Assembly: GCA_012523945.1 (NCBI GenBank)
Contig: JAAYSO010000035.1
Span: 1-64,000 of the forward strand
DNA: 64,000 nt
Reading direction: 5' to 3'
DNA from: Bacillota bacterium
GTDB taxonomy: Bacteria > Bacillota > Dethiobacteria > Dethiobacterales > Dethiobacteraceae
Under the pieces are notes generated by a model. The model was not told the DNA's origin and ran no database searches. It saw nothing but the letters and a program-made list of their open reading frames with translations. The translations under genes were made by a program, and so were the position numbers. This document shows positions 51,558 to 60,107 of this stretch, piece by piece; positions within the stretch are counted from its first letter, which is position 1; every line of letters starts with the position of its first letter.

Positions 51558-52875
51558 TTATTATCCCTACCTTTTGGAAGCGTGCCGGGAAAATGTTTTA
51601 CCTCTAACATCACGCTGCAACCTAGGCTGTGTTTTTTGCAGTAATAAACAAAACCCGGCCCAAATTTTTACCTACAAACTGCCTGCTTTACCGCAAACCA
51701 CAATTCGTCAGTTGATACCTTTATTAAACCCTCAGGAAAAAGTTATTATCGGAGAGTCGGCCACAAAACTTGATGAAGGAGAGCCCTTTACCCATCCGGA
51801 GATTTTATCAGTGTTAAAGATGCTGCGGGCTGCATTGCCCAAAACAATGCTTGCCATTACCACCAACGGCACCCTGCTGACAGAGAAAGTTATCAGGGAA
51901 CTGGCGGCATTAACCCCGCTGGAATTAACTGTTTCCCCTAACAGTGCAACTCCTCAGGGCAGGCGAATATTAATGCATGATGAAGCGCCAAACCGGGCAC
52001 TGCAGGCTGTTGACGGTTTAGCCCGGCATGATTTGCCTTTTCATGGCAGTCTGGTGGCCATGCCACATCTGGTGGGGTTTGAAGATATTAAAGAAACAGT
52101 TTTTTTCCTGGCACGGCATGGGGCTCTTACAATACGGATTTTTCTGCCGGGCTATACGAAATTTGCCCCGGAAAAACTAAAATTTCCGTTACAGCTTTGG
52201 GAACAGATCGTTTTTTATGCACAAGAGTGGAGCAACCTCTTAGATTTGCCGGTGATTCCTGAACCTTTAATTCCTGATAATTTGGAGCCGTGTATCTGGG
52301 GGGTAATACCGGATTCACCGGCGAAAAGAGCCGGTTTGCAGGCAGATGATTTAATAAAGGAAGTAGACGGCAGGGTGGTGCGGACACGGGTAGAAGCATT
52401 TATGGTTGCCAAGAGTGCACATAATCCGAATTTAACGCTAACGCGGAAGTCTCAAGAATTATCACTACAATTAAAAAAAGAGCGGGGACAGTCACCGGGA
52501 TTTGTCGTGCTTTATGATTTTGATCCGCGCCGTGCTGTGCAAGTCCAGGCACAAATTAGGCGTCACCAAGCGATAAAACCTTTACTTTTGACTTCTGAAT
52601 TCGGGACAGTGATGGTGCAGAAAGTGCTGAAGCATTATGCTATTCAAGCTGAAGTCAAAACAGTACTTAATTGCCTTTTTGGCGGTTCCATCCGGGCGGC
52701 AGGTTTGCTGTCAGTGGACGATTTTCACAGGGCAGCCAAGGCGGCTTTGTCTCAAAAAGCTTATGATCTGCTGCTAGTTCCCCGTGAAGCTTTTGATCAT
52801 AGGGGGCGGGATTTAACCGGTCAAAGTGTAGACAGTCTAGCGGCAGCGCTGAAAGTTCCGGTGGCGCTGGTTTAA
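51547..52875 (+). CDS. Radical SAM protein with PDZ and DUF512-like C-terminal region
   Basis: Protein of 442 aa, function unknown. An N-terminal radical SAM domain has Cys24, Cys28 and Cys31 in TSRCNLGCVFCSN and the follow-on TNGTLL. A PDZ-like domain (about 250-325) shows WGVIPDSPAKRAGLQADDLI. The last 115 residues, with LNCLFGGSIRAAGLLSVDDF, recall the end of DUF512 proteins. DUF512 proteins have PDZ first, so the order here is altered. GGAGG precedes the ATG, inside the end of murC. Confidence 0.8.
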   Translation: MVADYYPYLLEACRENVLPLTSRCNLGCVFCSNKQNPAQIFTYKLPALPQTTIRQLIPLLNPQEKVIIGESATKLDEGEPFTHPEILSVLKMLRAALPKTMLAITTNGTLLTEKVIRELAALTPLELTVSPNSATPQGRRILMHDEAPNRALQAVDGLARHDLPFHGSLVAMPHLVGFEDIKETVFFLARHGALTIRIFLPGYTKFAPEKLKFPLQLWEQIVFYAQEWSNLLDLPVIPEPLIPDNLEPCIWGVIPDSPAKRAGLQADDLIKEVDGRVVRTRVEAFMVAKSAHNPNLTLTRKSQELSLQLKKERGQSPGFVVLYDFDPRRAVQVQAQIRRHQAIKPLLLTSEFGTVMVQKVLKHYAIQAEVKTVLNCLFGGSIRAAGLLSVDDFHRAAKAALSQKAYDLLLVPREAFDHRGRDLTGQSVDSLAAALKVPVALV

Positions 52876-53043
52876 ATTAGGTGGGTATTTTTTTATGTGC
52901 GCCATTATAATTTATGAAATTTTGTCCAAAAATACAAAGAATTGTGAAAATCTTCATGGTGATTTTAAAAGGATTTAACAAAAGTTGGGCGAATATACGA
53001 GGCTTATAAGCTCATAAAAATTAAATCAGGGGTGAAGAAGGAA

Positions 53044-54438
53044 ATGAAGCAATCACAATGGATCGGTTTAATCAGTGCTATCGTGATTTTAGTCGCAATG
53101 AATTTTATTCCAGAATCAGAACTACTGACACGAAGCGGTATTAGTACCATAGGGATATTGCTCGGCACAATTATTCTCTTCATCACGGAACCAATTCCCC
53201 TGGGTGTGACCTGCCTGACCAGTGCGGCTCTGCTTGTTGTCTTTGGTGCGGCACCAAATGTTTCGGCGGCATTGCGCGGGTATACAAACCCCATTCTCTT
53301 TTTTGTTTTGGCATCTTTTGGGGTTTCCATGGCTATCACTAAAGTGCCACTTTCCAACAGGCTCCTGCGCGTATTAATTGTTAAGTTCGGCAAAAATGTA
53401 AAACTTATTTTATTTGCTTTTATGGCAGCTTCTGCTTTGTTGTCTTCAGTGATTTCCAACGTGGCGACAACGGCAGTTTTTATAGGAATTGTCTTAACTT
53501 TTCTTGATATTTATAAAAATGAAGCGGATCGTAAACAAACCGGCAAAGCTTTTATGATCGGACTGCCTGTGGCCAGTATGATTGGAGGTATGCTGACACC
53601 TGCCGGTTCATCGTTAAACTTAATGACTTTAAGTTTTTTGGAGGATCTTACCGGAATCTCCGTAAGTTTTGTTGAATGGATGATTATTGGCGTACCCGTT
53701 GTAATTATTGTTTTGCCGCTGGCTTGGTTTGTGATCCTTAAAGTATACGGGGTCGTAGAGTTGTCGGAAAAGGAGATCAACCGCTTTGTGGCCGGGATGG
53801 AAGTACCGGAAAAAATGGACTTTAAAGAAAAATATGTGCTTATACTGGTGCTTTTAATGCTCTTCTTCTGGATTTTAAGTTCCTGGTATACCGTCTTCGA
53901 TATTACACTGGTTATTTTGATTGGGTTTGCTTTTTTATTCATACCGAAATATGCCATCCTGACCTGGGATGAATTTGTGGAGAGTGTCAGTTGGCCGGCA
54001 TTCTTCCTCCTGGGCAGTATTATTACCATTGGCAATGCTTTGATTGCGAACGGGGTAAGCGATTGGCTTATTGCTACATATTTCCCCAGCGTCATCAATT
54101 TACCACTTATAGGAGTTGCCTTTATCGCGGCCATTATTGTCTTTTTAATGTTAATTGTTGTACCTGTGGCTCCGGCACTGATTCCTTTACTGTCGGCACC
54201 GTTTGTGGGCTTGGCACAGAATATGGGAATTTCCCCGGTCTTACCGATGATGGTTTTAGGCTTGGCTGTGGCTAATTGCTTCTTTTTACCGCTTGATACA
54301 GTGCCTTTAATTACCTATATGACCGGCTATTATACAATGTTGGATATGCCCAAATCCACGGCATTTATTCAAGTCATTCTGGCAGCAGTCATTGCCGTCT
54401 GGGTACCTCTTGCTTTGAAATTGCTCGGTTTTATTTAA
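53044..54438 (+). CDS. SLC13/DASS-family anion:sodium symporter-like permease
   Basis: Membrane transporter of 464 aa with about twelve hydrophobic helices. Helix and hairpin patterns, FITEPIPLGVTCL and a first SNT-type motif SNVATTA, place it in the divalent anion/sodium symporters. The second SNT motif expected in the C-terminal half is replaced by VVPVAPALIPL, so one sodium site may be missing. GGGGTGA lies eight bases before the ATG at 53044; a GTG at 53032 is within that site. Substrate (dicarboxylate, sulfate or other) unknown. Confidence 0.82.
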   Translation: MKQSQWIGLISAIVILVAMNFIPESELLTRSGISTIGILLGTIILFITEPIPLGVTCLTSAALLVVFGAAPNVSAALRGYTNPILFFVLASFGVSMAITKVPLSNRLLRVLIVKFGKNVKLILFAFMAASALLSSVISNVATTAVFIGIVLTFLDIYKNEADRKQTGKAFMIGLPVASMIGGMLTPAGSSLNLMTLSFLEDLTGISVSFVEWMIIGVPVVIIVLPLAWFVILKVYGVVELSEKEINRFVAGMEVPEKMDFKEKYVLILVLLMLFFWILSSWYTVFDITLVILIGFAFLFIPKYAILTWDEFVESVSWPAFFLLGSIITIGNALIANGVSDWLIATYFPSVINLPLIGVAFIAAIIVFLMLIVVPVAPALIPLLSAPFVGLAQNMGISPVLPMMVLGLAVANCFFLPLDTVPLITYMTGYYTMLDMPKSTAFIQVILAAVIAVWVPLALKLLGFI

Positions 54439-54451
54439 GCTTTTCCGTCTC

Positions 54452-54488
54452 AAACCTTTACTTGCCGGAGGGGCAAGTAAAGGTTTTT
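54452..54488 (+). terminator. Terminator of the SLC13 gene
   Basis: AAACCTTTACTTGCC and GGCAAGTAAAGGTTT form a perfect 15-bp stem with a five-base loop and a following T-run. Confidence 0.9.
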
Positions 54489-54586
54489 CTTCAGCAAATA
54501 GAAATTATAAATGGTTTATCTCTTGATCGTTTACCTGTAAAAAAGGTAAGATTGATGAAGTAGCTATAAAAAGGAGAGATCTGACA

Positions 54587-55165
54587 TTGAGTACAGTCAT
54601 TTTGGATCAGATTGTTTTTAACGCTCCGCTGGAGATGTTTACGGAAAGATTACGCATACAAAATAAGCCGGCCTTAATTGAAGAATTTGCCGGATTACTG
54701 CAGGAGGCAAAAACTATAGCCCGGCCGAAGGTGATATTTAAAGCGGCAGAAATTACAGCAACCGGTGATGACTATGTGGCAATTGCCGGGCAAACTTTTT
54801 ACAGTCAAACTTTAAAGGAAACACTGGTAAATTTAAAACGTGTCTTCCCGGCCATTGCCACTTGCGGCCGGGAGCTGGCAGAGTGGGCTGACGGCATTGA
54901 CGGCGTCTATACAGCTTTTTGTGCCCAGGTGATTTGTGAAGCAGCTATGGGGTGGGCGCAAGATTATTTTGCCCACTATGTTGCCCGGCATTATCAAACC
55001 AAAGAAATAGCTTATATTCTGCCGGGAACTTACGATTGGCCACTGGTGGAGCAGGAAAAACTTTTTTCTTTACTGAATGCTGCAGCCGCCATCGGTGTTG
55101 AATTAACTGCTTCCGGGACGATGCGCCCAATAAAAACAGTTTCTGCCGTTTATTATGAGAAATAG
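54587..55165 (+). CDS. Free-standing MetH activation-domain-like protein
   Basis: Protein of 192 aa resembling the activation domain of B12-dependent methionine synthase without the catalytic modules. It has FPAIATCGRELAEWA, the helix FCAQVICEAAMGWAQDY, ILPGTYDWPLVEQEKLFSLL and IGVELTASGTMRPIKTVSAV; the last two mimic the SAM-binding site. Such proteins act on cobalamin methyltransferases or corrinoid proteins; the partner is not in the window. The TTG start follows AAGGAG. Confidence 0.8.
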   Translation: MSTVILDQIVFNAPLEMFTERLRIQNKPALIEEFAGLLQEAKTIARPKVIFKAAEITATGDDYVAIAGQTFYSQTLKETLVNLKRVFPAIATCGRELAEWADGIDGVYTAFCAQVICEAAMGWAQDYFAHYVARHYQTKEIAYILPGTYDWPLVEQEKLFSLLNAAAAIGVELTASGTMRPIKTVSAVYYEK

Positions 55166-55193
55166 AGAAACAAGGTGCCCATGGAAATGTTAT

Positions 55194-55226
55194 GCGGCTG
55201 CTGGGTTAAACCCGGCAGCCGCTTTT
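55194..55226. terminator. Bidirectional terminator
   Basis: GCGGCTGCTGGG and CCCGGCAGCCGC pair (one G-T) around TTAAA and are followed by TTTT. It separates the MetH-like gene from the convergent phosphoesterase. Confidence 0.75.
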
Positions 55227-55272
55227 CCGTGCATAAAAGATGAGAATATTTTCATTGCATAGAGAGTTGGCG

Positions 55273-55764
55273 CTATAAATATATTATTTCAGCAGTGATT
55301 ATTTTGCCCAATGTGAGCAGGCCGCAGCTATGGCGCGGTTCACGGCGGCGATCCGTAGGTGAGCCGGGGTTAAAAAGCAAAACTCCGTTTTCCTCTTTTT
55401 GATAGGGCCGGTGGCTATGCCCAAAAACAACTGCGTCCACATTGTCTTGTGCAAATATTGCCAGGGCTCTTTGCGGCGTGGTGCTACGATAAGAGCCAAG
55501 GTGCCCATGGGTAAGTCCAAGGCGGAAACCTGCCACTTCCAAAATTTTTTTATAGCCTAATTTTTGCTGGCATTCAGGGCTGTCCATATTGCCTGCCACT
55601 GCTTCCACCGGTGCAATGGCGGCTAAATCCACCAGAACCTGCGGGTCTACCAAATCACCGGCATGTAAAATCAGATCCACATTCTCAAACAGGCAGAACA
55701 AAGCGGCTGGCAGGTGTTTTGCCCGGACGGGGATATGAGTGTCACTGATTACACCGATCCTCAT
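55273..55764 (-). CDS. Metallophosphoesterase, YfcE/MJ0936 type
   Basis: Manganese-dependent phosphodiesterase-like protein of 163 aa. Motifs are GVISDTHIP, LILHAGDLVD, AGNMD, LTHGHLG and FGHSHRP, all metal ligands present, followed by LFNPGSPTDRR. The natural substrate is unknown. The ATG at 55764 is seven bases from AAGGAG; a closer ATG at 55770 overlaps that spacing. A promoter TTTGCA-N17-TATAAT lies upstream on the minus strand (55806-55834). Confidence 0.9.
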   Translation of the reverse strand: MRIGVISDTHIPVRAKHLPAALFCLFENVDLILHAGDLVDPQVLVDLAAIAPVEAVAGNMDSPECQQKLGYKKILEVAGFRLGLTHGHLGSYRSTTPQRALAIFAQDNVDAVVFGHSHRPYQKEENGVLLFNPGSPTDRRREPRHSCGLLTLGKIITAEIIYL

Positions 55765-55857
55765 TTCCATTCTCCTTACCTTTGCTTAATGGGAAAATCT
55801 ACTTTATTATAACGCAGTCTTACTGGCATGCAAAGCAGCGCCGATTCTTAATAATTT

Positions 55858-55880
55858 CTTACAGTATTGCGTACTGTAAG
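55858..55880. repeat. Hairpin upstream of the PAS-GAF-PAS gene
   Basis: CTTACAGTA and TACTGTAAG pair perfectly around TTGCG, 78 bases before the start codon. No T-run follows; it may be an operator. Confidence 0.5.
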
Positions 55881-55957
55881 GGTTAGAGCAGGAATCTTAG
55901 CTGATGACGCGAATAAAACTAAAGATTGTGTATTTTTGAACTTACAAGGAGGTCCCC

Positions 55958-57367
55958 ATGGCAAGTAAAAGCAAGCTGGCACAGTATTTTCAGCTTTTCA
56001 CCCTTGCAAAAGAAGAATCTGCCCTGCAGGTCCAGGGACCGGAAGCAATGTCAAAATTAGTGGAGAAAATCGAAGCATTAATCGTGATCCTCGATGAAAG
56101 GGGCCGGATAGTAGAGTTTAACCCCGCCAGTGAACGGTTGTCTGGTTATAACCGTAAAGAAGTTTTGGGCAGGGAACTTGATTTCCTGGTGCCGCCGGCT
56201 GAAAAAGGCCAGGTAAGAAAAATTACACGGCAACTTTTAACTGAAGAGACGCGTGCCAGCTATGAAAGTCATTGGTTAACTAAATCAGGCCAAAAACGTA
56301 CGCTGGTCTGGTCCGGCAGTAGCATCCGGGACAAAAGAGGTAAAATTAAAAATGTCGTCTGTTTTGGTCTTGATGTTACGGAAATACAAGTCCAGGAGGA
56401 CAGGCGCCTGGTAATACTGAATCTCCTTGAGGTTCTTGCCAGTCCCGGTGATCAAAATTATGTTTTGGAGCATATCTTGGAAATTGTCCGGGATTATTTA
56501 GATTGTGCTGCCGCCGGAATTCGCCTGCGCAAAGGTGAAGATTACCCCTATATAAAAACGCTTGGTTTCACTGAAGACTTTATTAAAAGCGAGTCTTTTT
56601 TAACCTGTCTTGAAGCAGGTTCCATTAAACGTGATGATGACGGCACGGTACATCTGGACTGTATCTGCGGCCGCGTAATCAGAGGGGATTTGACAGAGGG
56701 GCAGTCAGCTTTAACCGCTGACGGTGCCTTCTATACCGGCAATATTAATGAACTGGTCGCCAAGTTTTCCTCTAGAAAACTTCCTTTTAAAATACGTAAC
56801 CACTGTGGGAGAATGGGCTATAAATCTATTGCTTTGATTCCGCTGCGTTTCCATGACAAAACTGTGGGACTTTTACAGTTAAACGATTATGATGAGGATA
56901 AATTTTCCGATGATGAAATCGATTTTCTCACAGTGGCCGGCCAAAGCATAGGTGCCGCTCTGGTTCGCTTTCAAGCTGAACAGGAAAGGCAGAAAGCGCA
57001 GTTAATTCTAGATACTGTAATCCGGAAAGCGCGAGAAGGCTTTTCCTTAAGTACACAGGATGGGAAGTTTTTGATTTATAACGAAGCAATGGAGCGCATC
57101 ACCGGCTATAATCTTGAAGAAATGAACCACCATGGTTGGTTTTACCTGGTATTTCCCAATGAGGAAGAACGCCGCCAGGCAGTATATAAGGCCCGGCAAG
57201 CCGTAGCAGGTAAAATTGATTATATGGAGCTAATTATAACCCACAAGGACGGTACCCGCAAACCGGTAGCTTTGACCCTGACGCCGCTGGAAATTGACGG
57301 TATAACCTATAATTTTAGCACAGTCATTGATCTTTCAACAAAATATGAAAATGAAACTTTGTTTTAA
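55958..57367 (+). CDS. PAS-GAF-PAS sensory protein without output domain
   Basis: Cytoplasmic sensor of 469 aa. A PAS domain (about 30-150, with ILDERGRIVEFNPASERLSG) is followed by a GAF domain (about 155-345, holding several cysteines: TCLE, CICGR and NHCGR). A second PAS domain (about 355-465) comes last. There is no kinase, cyclase, HTH or sigma-54 domain, so output must be by protein contact. GGAGG precedes the ATG and a strong terminator follows. Confidence 0.85.
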   Translation: MASKSKLAQYFQLFTLAKEESALQVQGPEAMSKLVEKIEALIVILDERGRIVEFNPASERLSGYNRKEVLGRELDFLVPPAEKGQVRKITRQLLTEETRASYESHWLTKSGQKRTLVWSGSSIRDKRGKIKNVVCFGLDVTEIQVQEDRRLVILNLLEVLASPGDQNYVLEHILEIVRDYLDCAAAGIRLRKGEDYPYIKTLGFTEDFIKSESFLTCLEAGSIKRDDDGTVHLDCICGRVIRGDLTEGQSALTADGAFYTGNINELVAKFSSRKLPFKIRNHCGRMGYKSIALIPLRFHDKTVGLLQLNDYDEDKFSDDEIDFLTVAGQSIGAALVRFQAEQERQKAQLILDTVIRKAREGFSLSTQDGKFLIYNEAMERITGYNLEEMNHHGWFYLVFPNEEERRQAVYKARQAVAGKIDYMELIITHKDGTRKPVALTLTPLEIDGITYNFSTVIDLSTKYENETLF

Positions 57368-57411
57368 AACAGATAAAGTAATGCAGTCGTTGGCCCCAAA
57401 ATAGCAAAACT

Positions 57412-57458
57412 AAAATGGCTGCTGCAGACGATAAATAATCGTTGCAGTAGCCATTTTT
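57412..57458 (+). terminator. Terminator of the PAS-GAF-PAS gene
   Basis: A stem of about 18 bp with one bulge joins AAAATGGCTGCTGCAGACGA with 57439-57457 (TCGTTGCAGTAGCCATTTT), followed by T residues. Confidence 0.85.
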
Positions 57459-57508
57459 GTACAAAGAATCCAGTTACAAACAGTACCGGTTTATGCGGTT
57501 TTATGGCG

Positions 57509-57778
57509 TTAGCTGGCTTCAGTTGCAATCGCTTCAAATTGGCGGTTTAGTTTTTGCACACATTCCTGGCAGACCATTTTACCATGGTAATCTATGACAT
57601 TTTCAGCATTTTGGCAAAAAATGCAGGCAGGTTCATACTTTCTAAGAATAATTTTCTCGTCATCAACAAAAATCTCCAAACCGTCTTTTATCTCAATCCC
57701 CAGTGTGCGGCGCAATTCTACCGGAATCACTACCCGTCCCAATTCATCAACTTTTCGCACAATACCTGTAGCTTTCAT
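57509..57778 (-). CDS. AbrB-family transition-state regulator
   Basis: DNA-binding regulator of 89 aa. The SpoVT/AbrB N-terminal domain is clear (MKATGIVRKVDELGRVVIP, ELRRTLGI). The C-terminal half has CIFC and CQEC, a possible zinc site found in Clostridial AbrB proteins. GGGGGTGAG precedes the ATG at 57778; the frame is open 18 codons upstream without a ribosome binding site. AbrB is usually repressed by Spo0A. Confidence 0.92.
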   Translation of the reverse strand: MKATGIVRKVDELGRVVIPVELRRTLGIEIKDGLEIFVDDEKIILRKYEPACIFCQNAENVIDYHGKMVCQECVQKLNRQFEAIATEAS

Positions 57779-57843
57779 CGTCTCACCCCCTACACAGCAA
57801 AGATAACATTTATAATTGTAAAATACAAGCACAATATGGGTAT

Positions 57844-57874
57844 AATGTTAATTAATTCATTTTGTGTTAACATT
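57844..57874. repeat. Inverted repeat between abrB and hslO
   Basis: AATGTTAA and TTAACATT are separated by 15 bases in AT-rich divergent promoter DNA. It could bind a regulator; a TATAAT at 57841-57846 suggests an hslO promoter. Confidence 0.4.
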
Positions 57875-58002
57875 TTGCGAAACTGTCTTATGCAGAAATA
57901 TTTTATTTTTAAGCAGGTTTGACTGAAAAGTATGCGAATATTAAAATACTATAAGTTCCCTGATGGCAGAAGCAGGTAAAAAAGGCTTTGCAGGAGGTAA
58001 GA

Positions 58003-58887
58003 ATGACAGATTATATCGCCAGAGCAATAGCAGCAGGCAATCAGATCCGGGCCTTTGCAGCAACTACAAAAAACCTGGTGGAACGGGCACGGCAAATTCA
58101 TCATACTACCCCGGTGGCGACTGCGGCCTTGGGCAGGCTGCTTACCGTAGGAGCAATGATGGGGGTGATGATGAAAAATCCCCGTGATGTTTTAACCTTG
58201 CAGATTAAGTGCAGCGGTCCCTTGCGGGGGCTTTTGGTGACAGCCGATGCCAGTGCCAATGTAAAAGGTTATGTGCACCGTCCTCAGGTAGATCTTCCGC
58301 TCAAAGCAAATGGTAAATTGGATGTGGGCAAAGCTGTGGGTAAAGGTGTTTTAAGCGTGATTAAGGATTTAGGCCTGAAAGAACCGTATGTGGGCCGTAC
58401 GAAGTTGATTTCCGGCGAAATAGCCGAAGATTTTACATATTATTTTACCCACTCTGAACAAATGCCGTCTGCGGTGGCACTGGGCGTTTTAATTGATACC
58501 GACTACACCGTCAGACAGGCCGGGGGATTTATTATCCAGGTATTGCCGGGCTGCAGTGAAAGCGTGGTTGGCTTGGTTGAAGATAAAATCAGCAGGATGG
58601 CAGCCGTCACCAGCCTCTTGGAGCAGCAACTATCGCCTGAGGCTATTTTAGAGCAAGTTTTGGGTGATGTGGGGGTTAAATTTCAAGAACGTATACCGGC
58701 ACAATATGCCTGCAACTGCACAAAAGAGCGTGTGGAAAAAGCCATTATCAGTATCGGCAAAAAGGAAATTGAGGAATTAATCGCCGCTAGGGAACCTATT
58801 GAAGTGAACTGCCATTTTTGCAATACAACCTATGTACTAACCCAGCAGGAATTAGAGAAATTGCTGGAAGAAGCCACCGGTGCATAG
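58003..58887 (+). CDS. hslO: Hsp33 redox-regulated chaperone
   Basis: Holdase chaperone switched on by oxidative unfolding. The 294-aa protein has the N-terminal TTPVATAALGRLLT and GPLRG segments and the zinc-binding cysteines CNC and CHFC near the C-terminus, the redox switch. GGAGG precedes the ATG at 58003. It is unusual only in ending inside the leader of degV. Confidence 0.95.
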   Translation: MTDYIARAIAAGNQIRAFAATTKNLVERARQIHHTTPVATAALGRLLTVGAMMGVMMKNPRDVLTLQIKCSGPLRGLLVTADASANVKGYVHRPQVDLPLKANGKLDVGKAVGKGVLSVIKDLGLKEPYVGRTKLISGEIAEDFTYYFTHSEQMPSAVALGVLIDTDYTVRQAGGFIIQVLPGCSESVVGLVEDKISRMAAVTSLLEQQLSPEAILEQVLGDVGVKFQERIPAQYACNCTKERVEKAIISIGKKEIEELIAAREPIEVNCHFCNTTYVLTQQELEKLLEEATGA

Positions 58888-58921
58888 TAAAAAATACCAT
58901 AATCAAGGAGGCGAGGGCAAA

Positions 58922-59773
58922 ATGAGTATTCGGGTATTGACCGACAGTGCATCAGATTTGCCACCTGCATTAATGCAGGAGTACAACATTGAGATGATCC
59001 CCTTATATGTGTTTGAAGGGGATAAGGAGTATTTGGACGGTGTAACTTTAAAATCAGATAAATTATTTGATGCTATGCGCCGGGGACAAGTCTTTAAAAC
59101 TGCACAGGCTGAACCGGCAGCTTTTAAGGAACGTTTTCTAGAGTTTGCCAAAAACGGCCAAAACTGTATCTATGTCGGCTTCAGTTCCGAGCTGTCGTCC
59201 ACATATCAATCGGCCGTGATCGCCCGGGAAGAAGTGCGTGAACAATATCCTGATTGGCAAATTGAACTTGTTGATACAAAATGTGCCTCCATGGGGCAGG
59301 GACTGGTGGTATATCACGCTGCCCGGTGGGTTAAAGAGGGACTACCCCTGTCTGAAGTAGTGGAGAAAACTGTTCACTGTGCCCAGCACATGGAACATAT
59401 CTTTACAGTTGATGATCTGGAATATCTCTACCGTGGGGGCCGGGTCAGCCGTACCGCAGCCATGATTGGCGGAATTTTAAATATTAAACCGATTTTACAC
59501 GTCGAAGACGGGAGACTGGTACCGCTGGAGAAAGTACGGGGCAAAAATAAAGTTTTGCGACGTATGCTGGAAATTATGCGGGAGCGGGGTCGCAATCTAA
59601 AAGAGCAAACAATTGGCATTAGCCACGGAGATGATTTAGAAAATGCCAATAAACTTATGGAGGCTATCCGCAAAGAATTTGGATGCCACGATTTTATTAT
59701 TAACCCCATTGGCTGTGCCGTGGGAGCACATGCCGGTCCCGGCACGATTGCTCTCTTTTTCCAAAACGCCTAA
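58922..59773 (+). CDS. DegV-family fatty-acid-binding protein
   Basis: Cytoplasmic lipid-binding protein of 283 aa; related FakB proteins present fatty acids to the kinase FakA. The family opening IRVLTDSASDLPPALMQEYN, FSSELSSTYQSA, VDDLEYLYRGGRVS and GAHAGPGTIALFF are all present. No fakA gene is adjacent. AAGGAGG lies before the ATG at 58922. Confidence 0.94.
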   Translation: MSIRVLTDSASDLPPALMQEYNIEMIPLYVFEGDKEYLDGVTLKSDKLFDAMRRGQVFKTAQAEPAAFKERFLEFAKNGQNCIYVGFSSELSSTYQSAVIAREEVREQYPDWQIELVDTKCASMGQGLVVYHAARWVKEGLPLSEVVEKTVHCAQHMEHIFTVDDLEYLYRGGRVSRTAAMIGGILNIKPILHVEDGRLVPLEKVRGKNKVLRRMLEIMRERGRNLKEQTIGISHGDDLENANKLMEAIRKEFGCHDFIINPIGCAVGAHAGPGTIALFFQNA

Positions 59774-60107
59774 ACCGGACTTGTGGTGACTTGCCTAAAT
59801 CCATACGTGCTCTATTTTAAAATACGTCTCAATAATGTGAACAAATATTTTTCGGATACGGTCAGGAAAGCTCTTCCTGGCCTTTTTTTTACAACCCAAG
59901 AACTTGGCTGTTTTCTTTTTCTCTTTTTCATGAAGTCGATCTCACCGGCTTAATATATTTGTTCCGGTTGAGACTGTCAACTATTTGTCAACCGCTGGAA
60001 ATGGACAATTGCCTGCTAAATGATGATTTGCAATTTGATTCTGTTAGAATAAAGTTAGCAGCTTCCTGTTGGTAACATCGAGAAAACTAAACGGGCTGGA
60101 GGAAAGA
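59774..60107. other. Noncoding region between degV and the FAD operon
   Basis: Contains the degV terminator and, beyond it, AT-rich DNA with TAGAAT near 60044 as a possible -10 for the FAD operon. No gene seen. Confidence 0.4.
59860..59890 (+). terminator. Terminator of degV
   Basis: GGTCAGGAA and TTCCTGGCC pair (one G-T) around AGCTC and run into eight T residues. Confidence 0.9.

Noticed and set aside
53511-54134. Open frame of 207 codons antisense to the SLC13 gene
   Set aside because: Product is Ser/Thr/Lys-rich and fits the complement of hydrophobic codons; the plus-strand transporter is certain.
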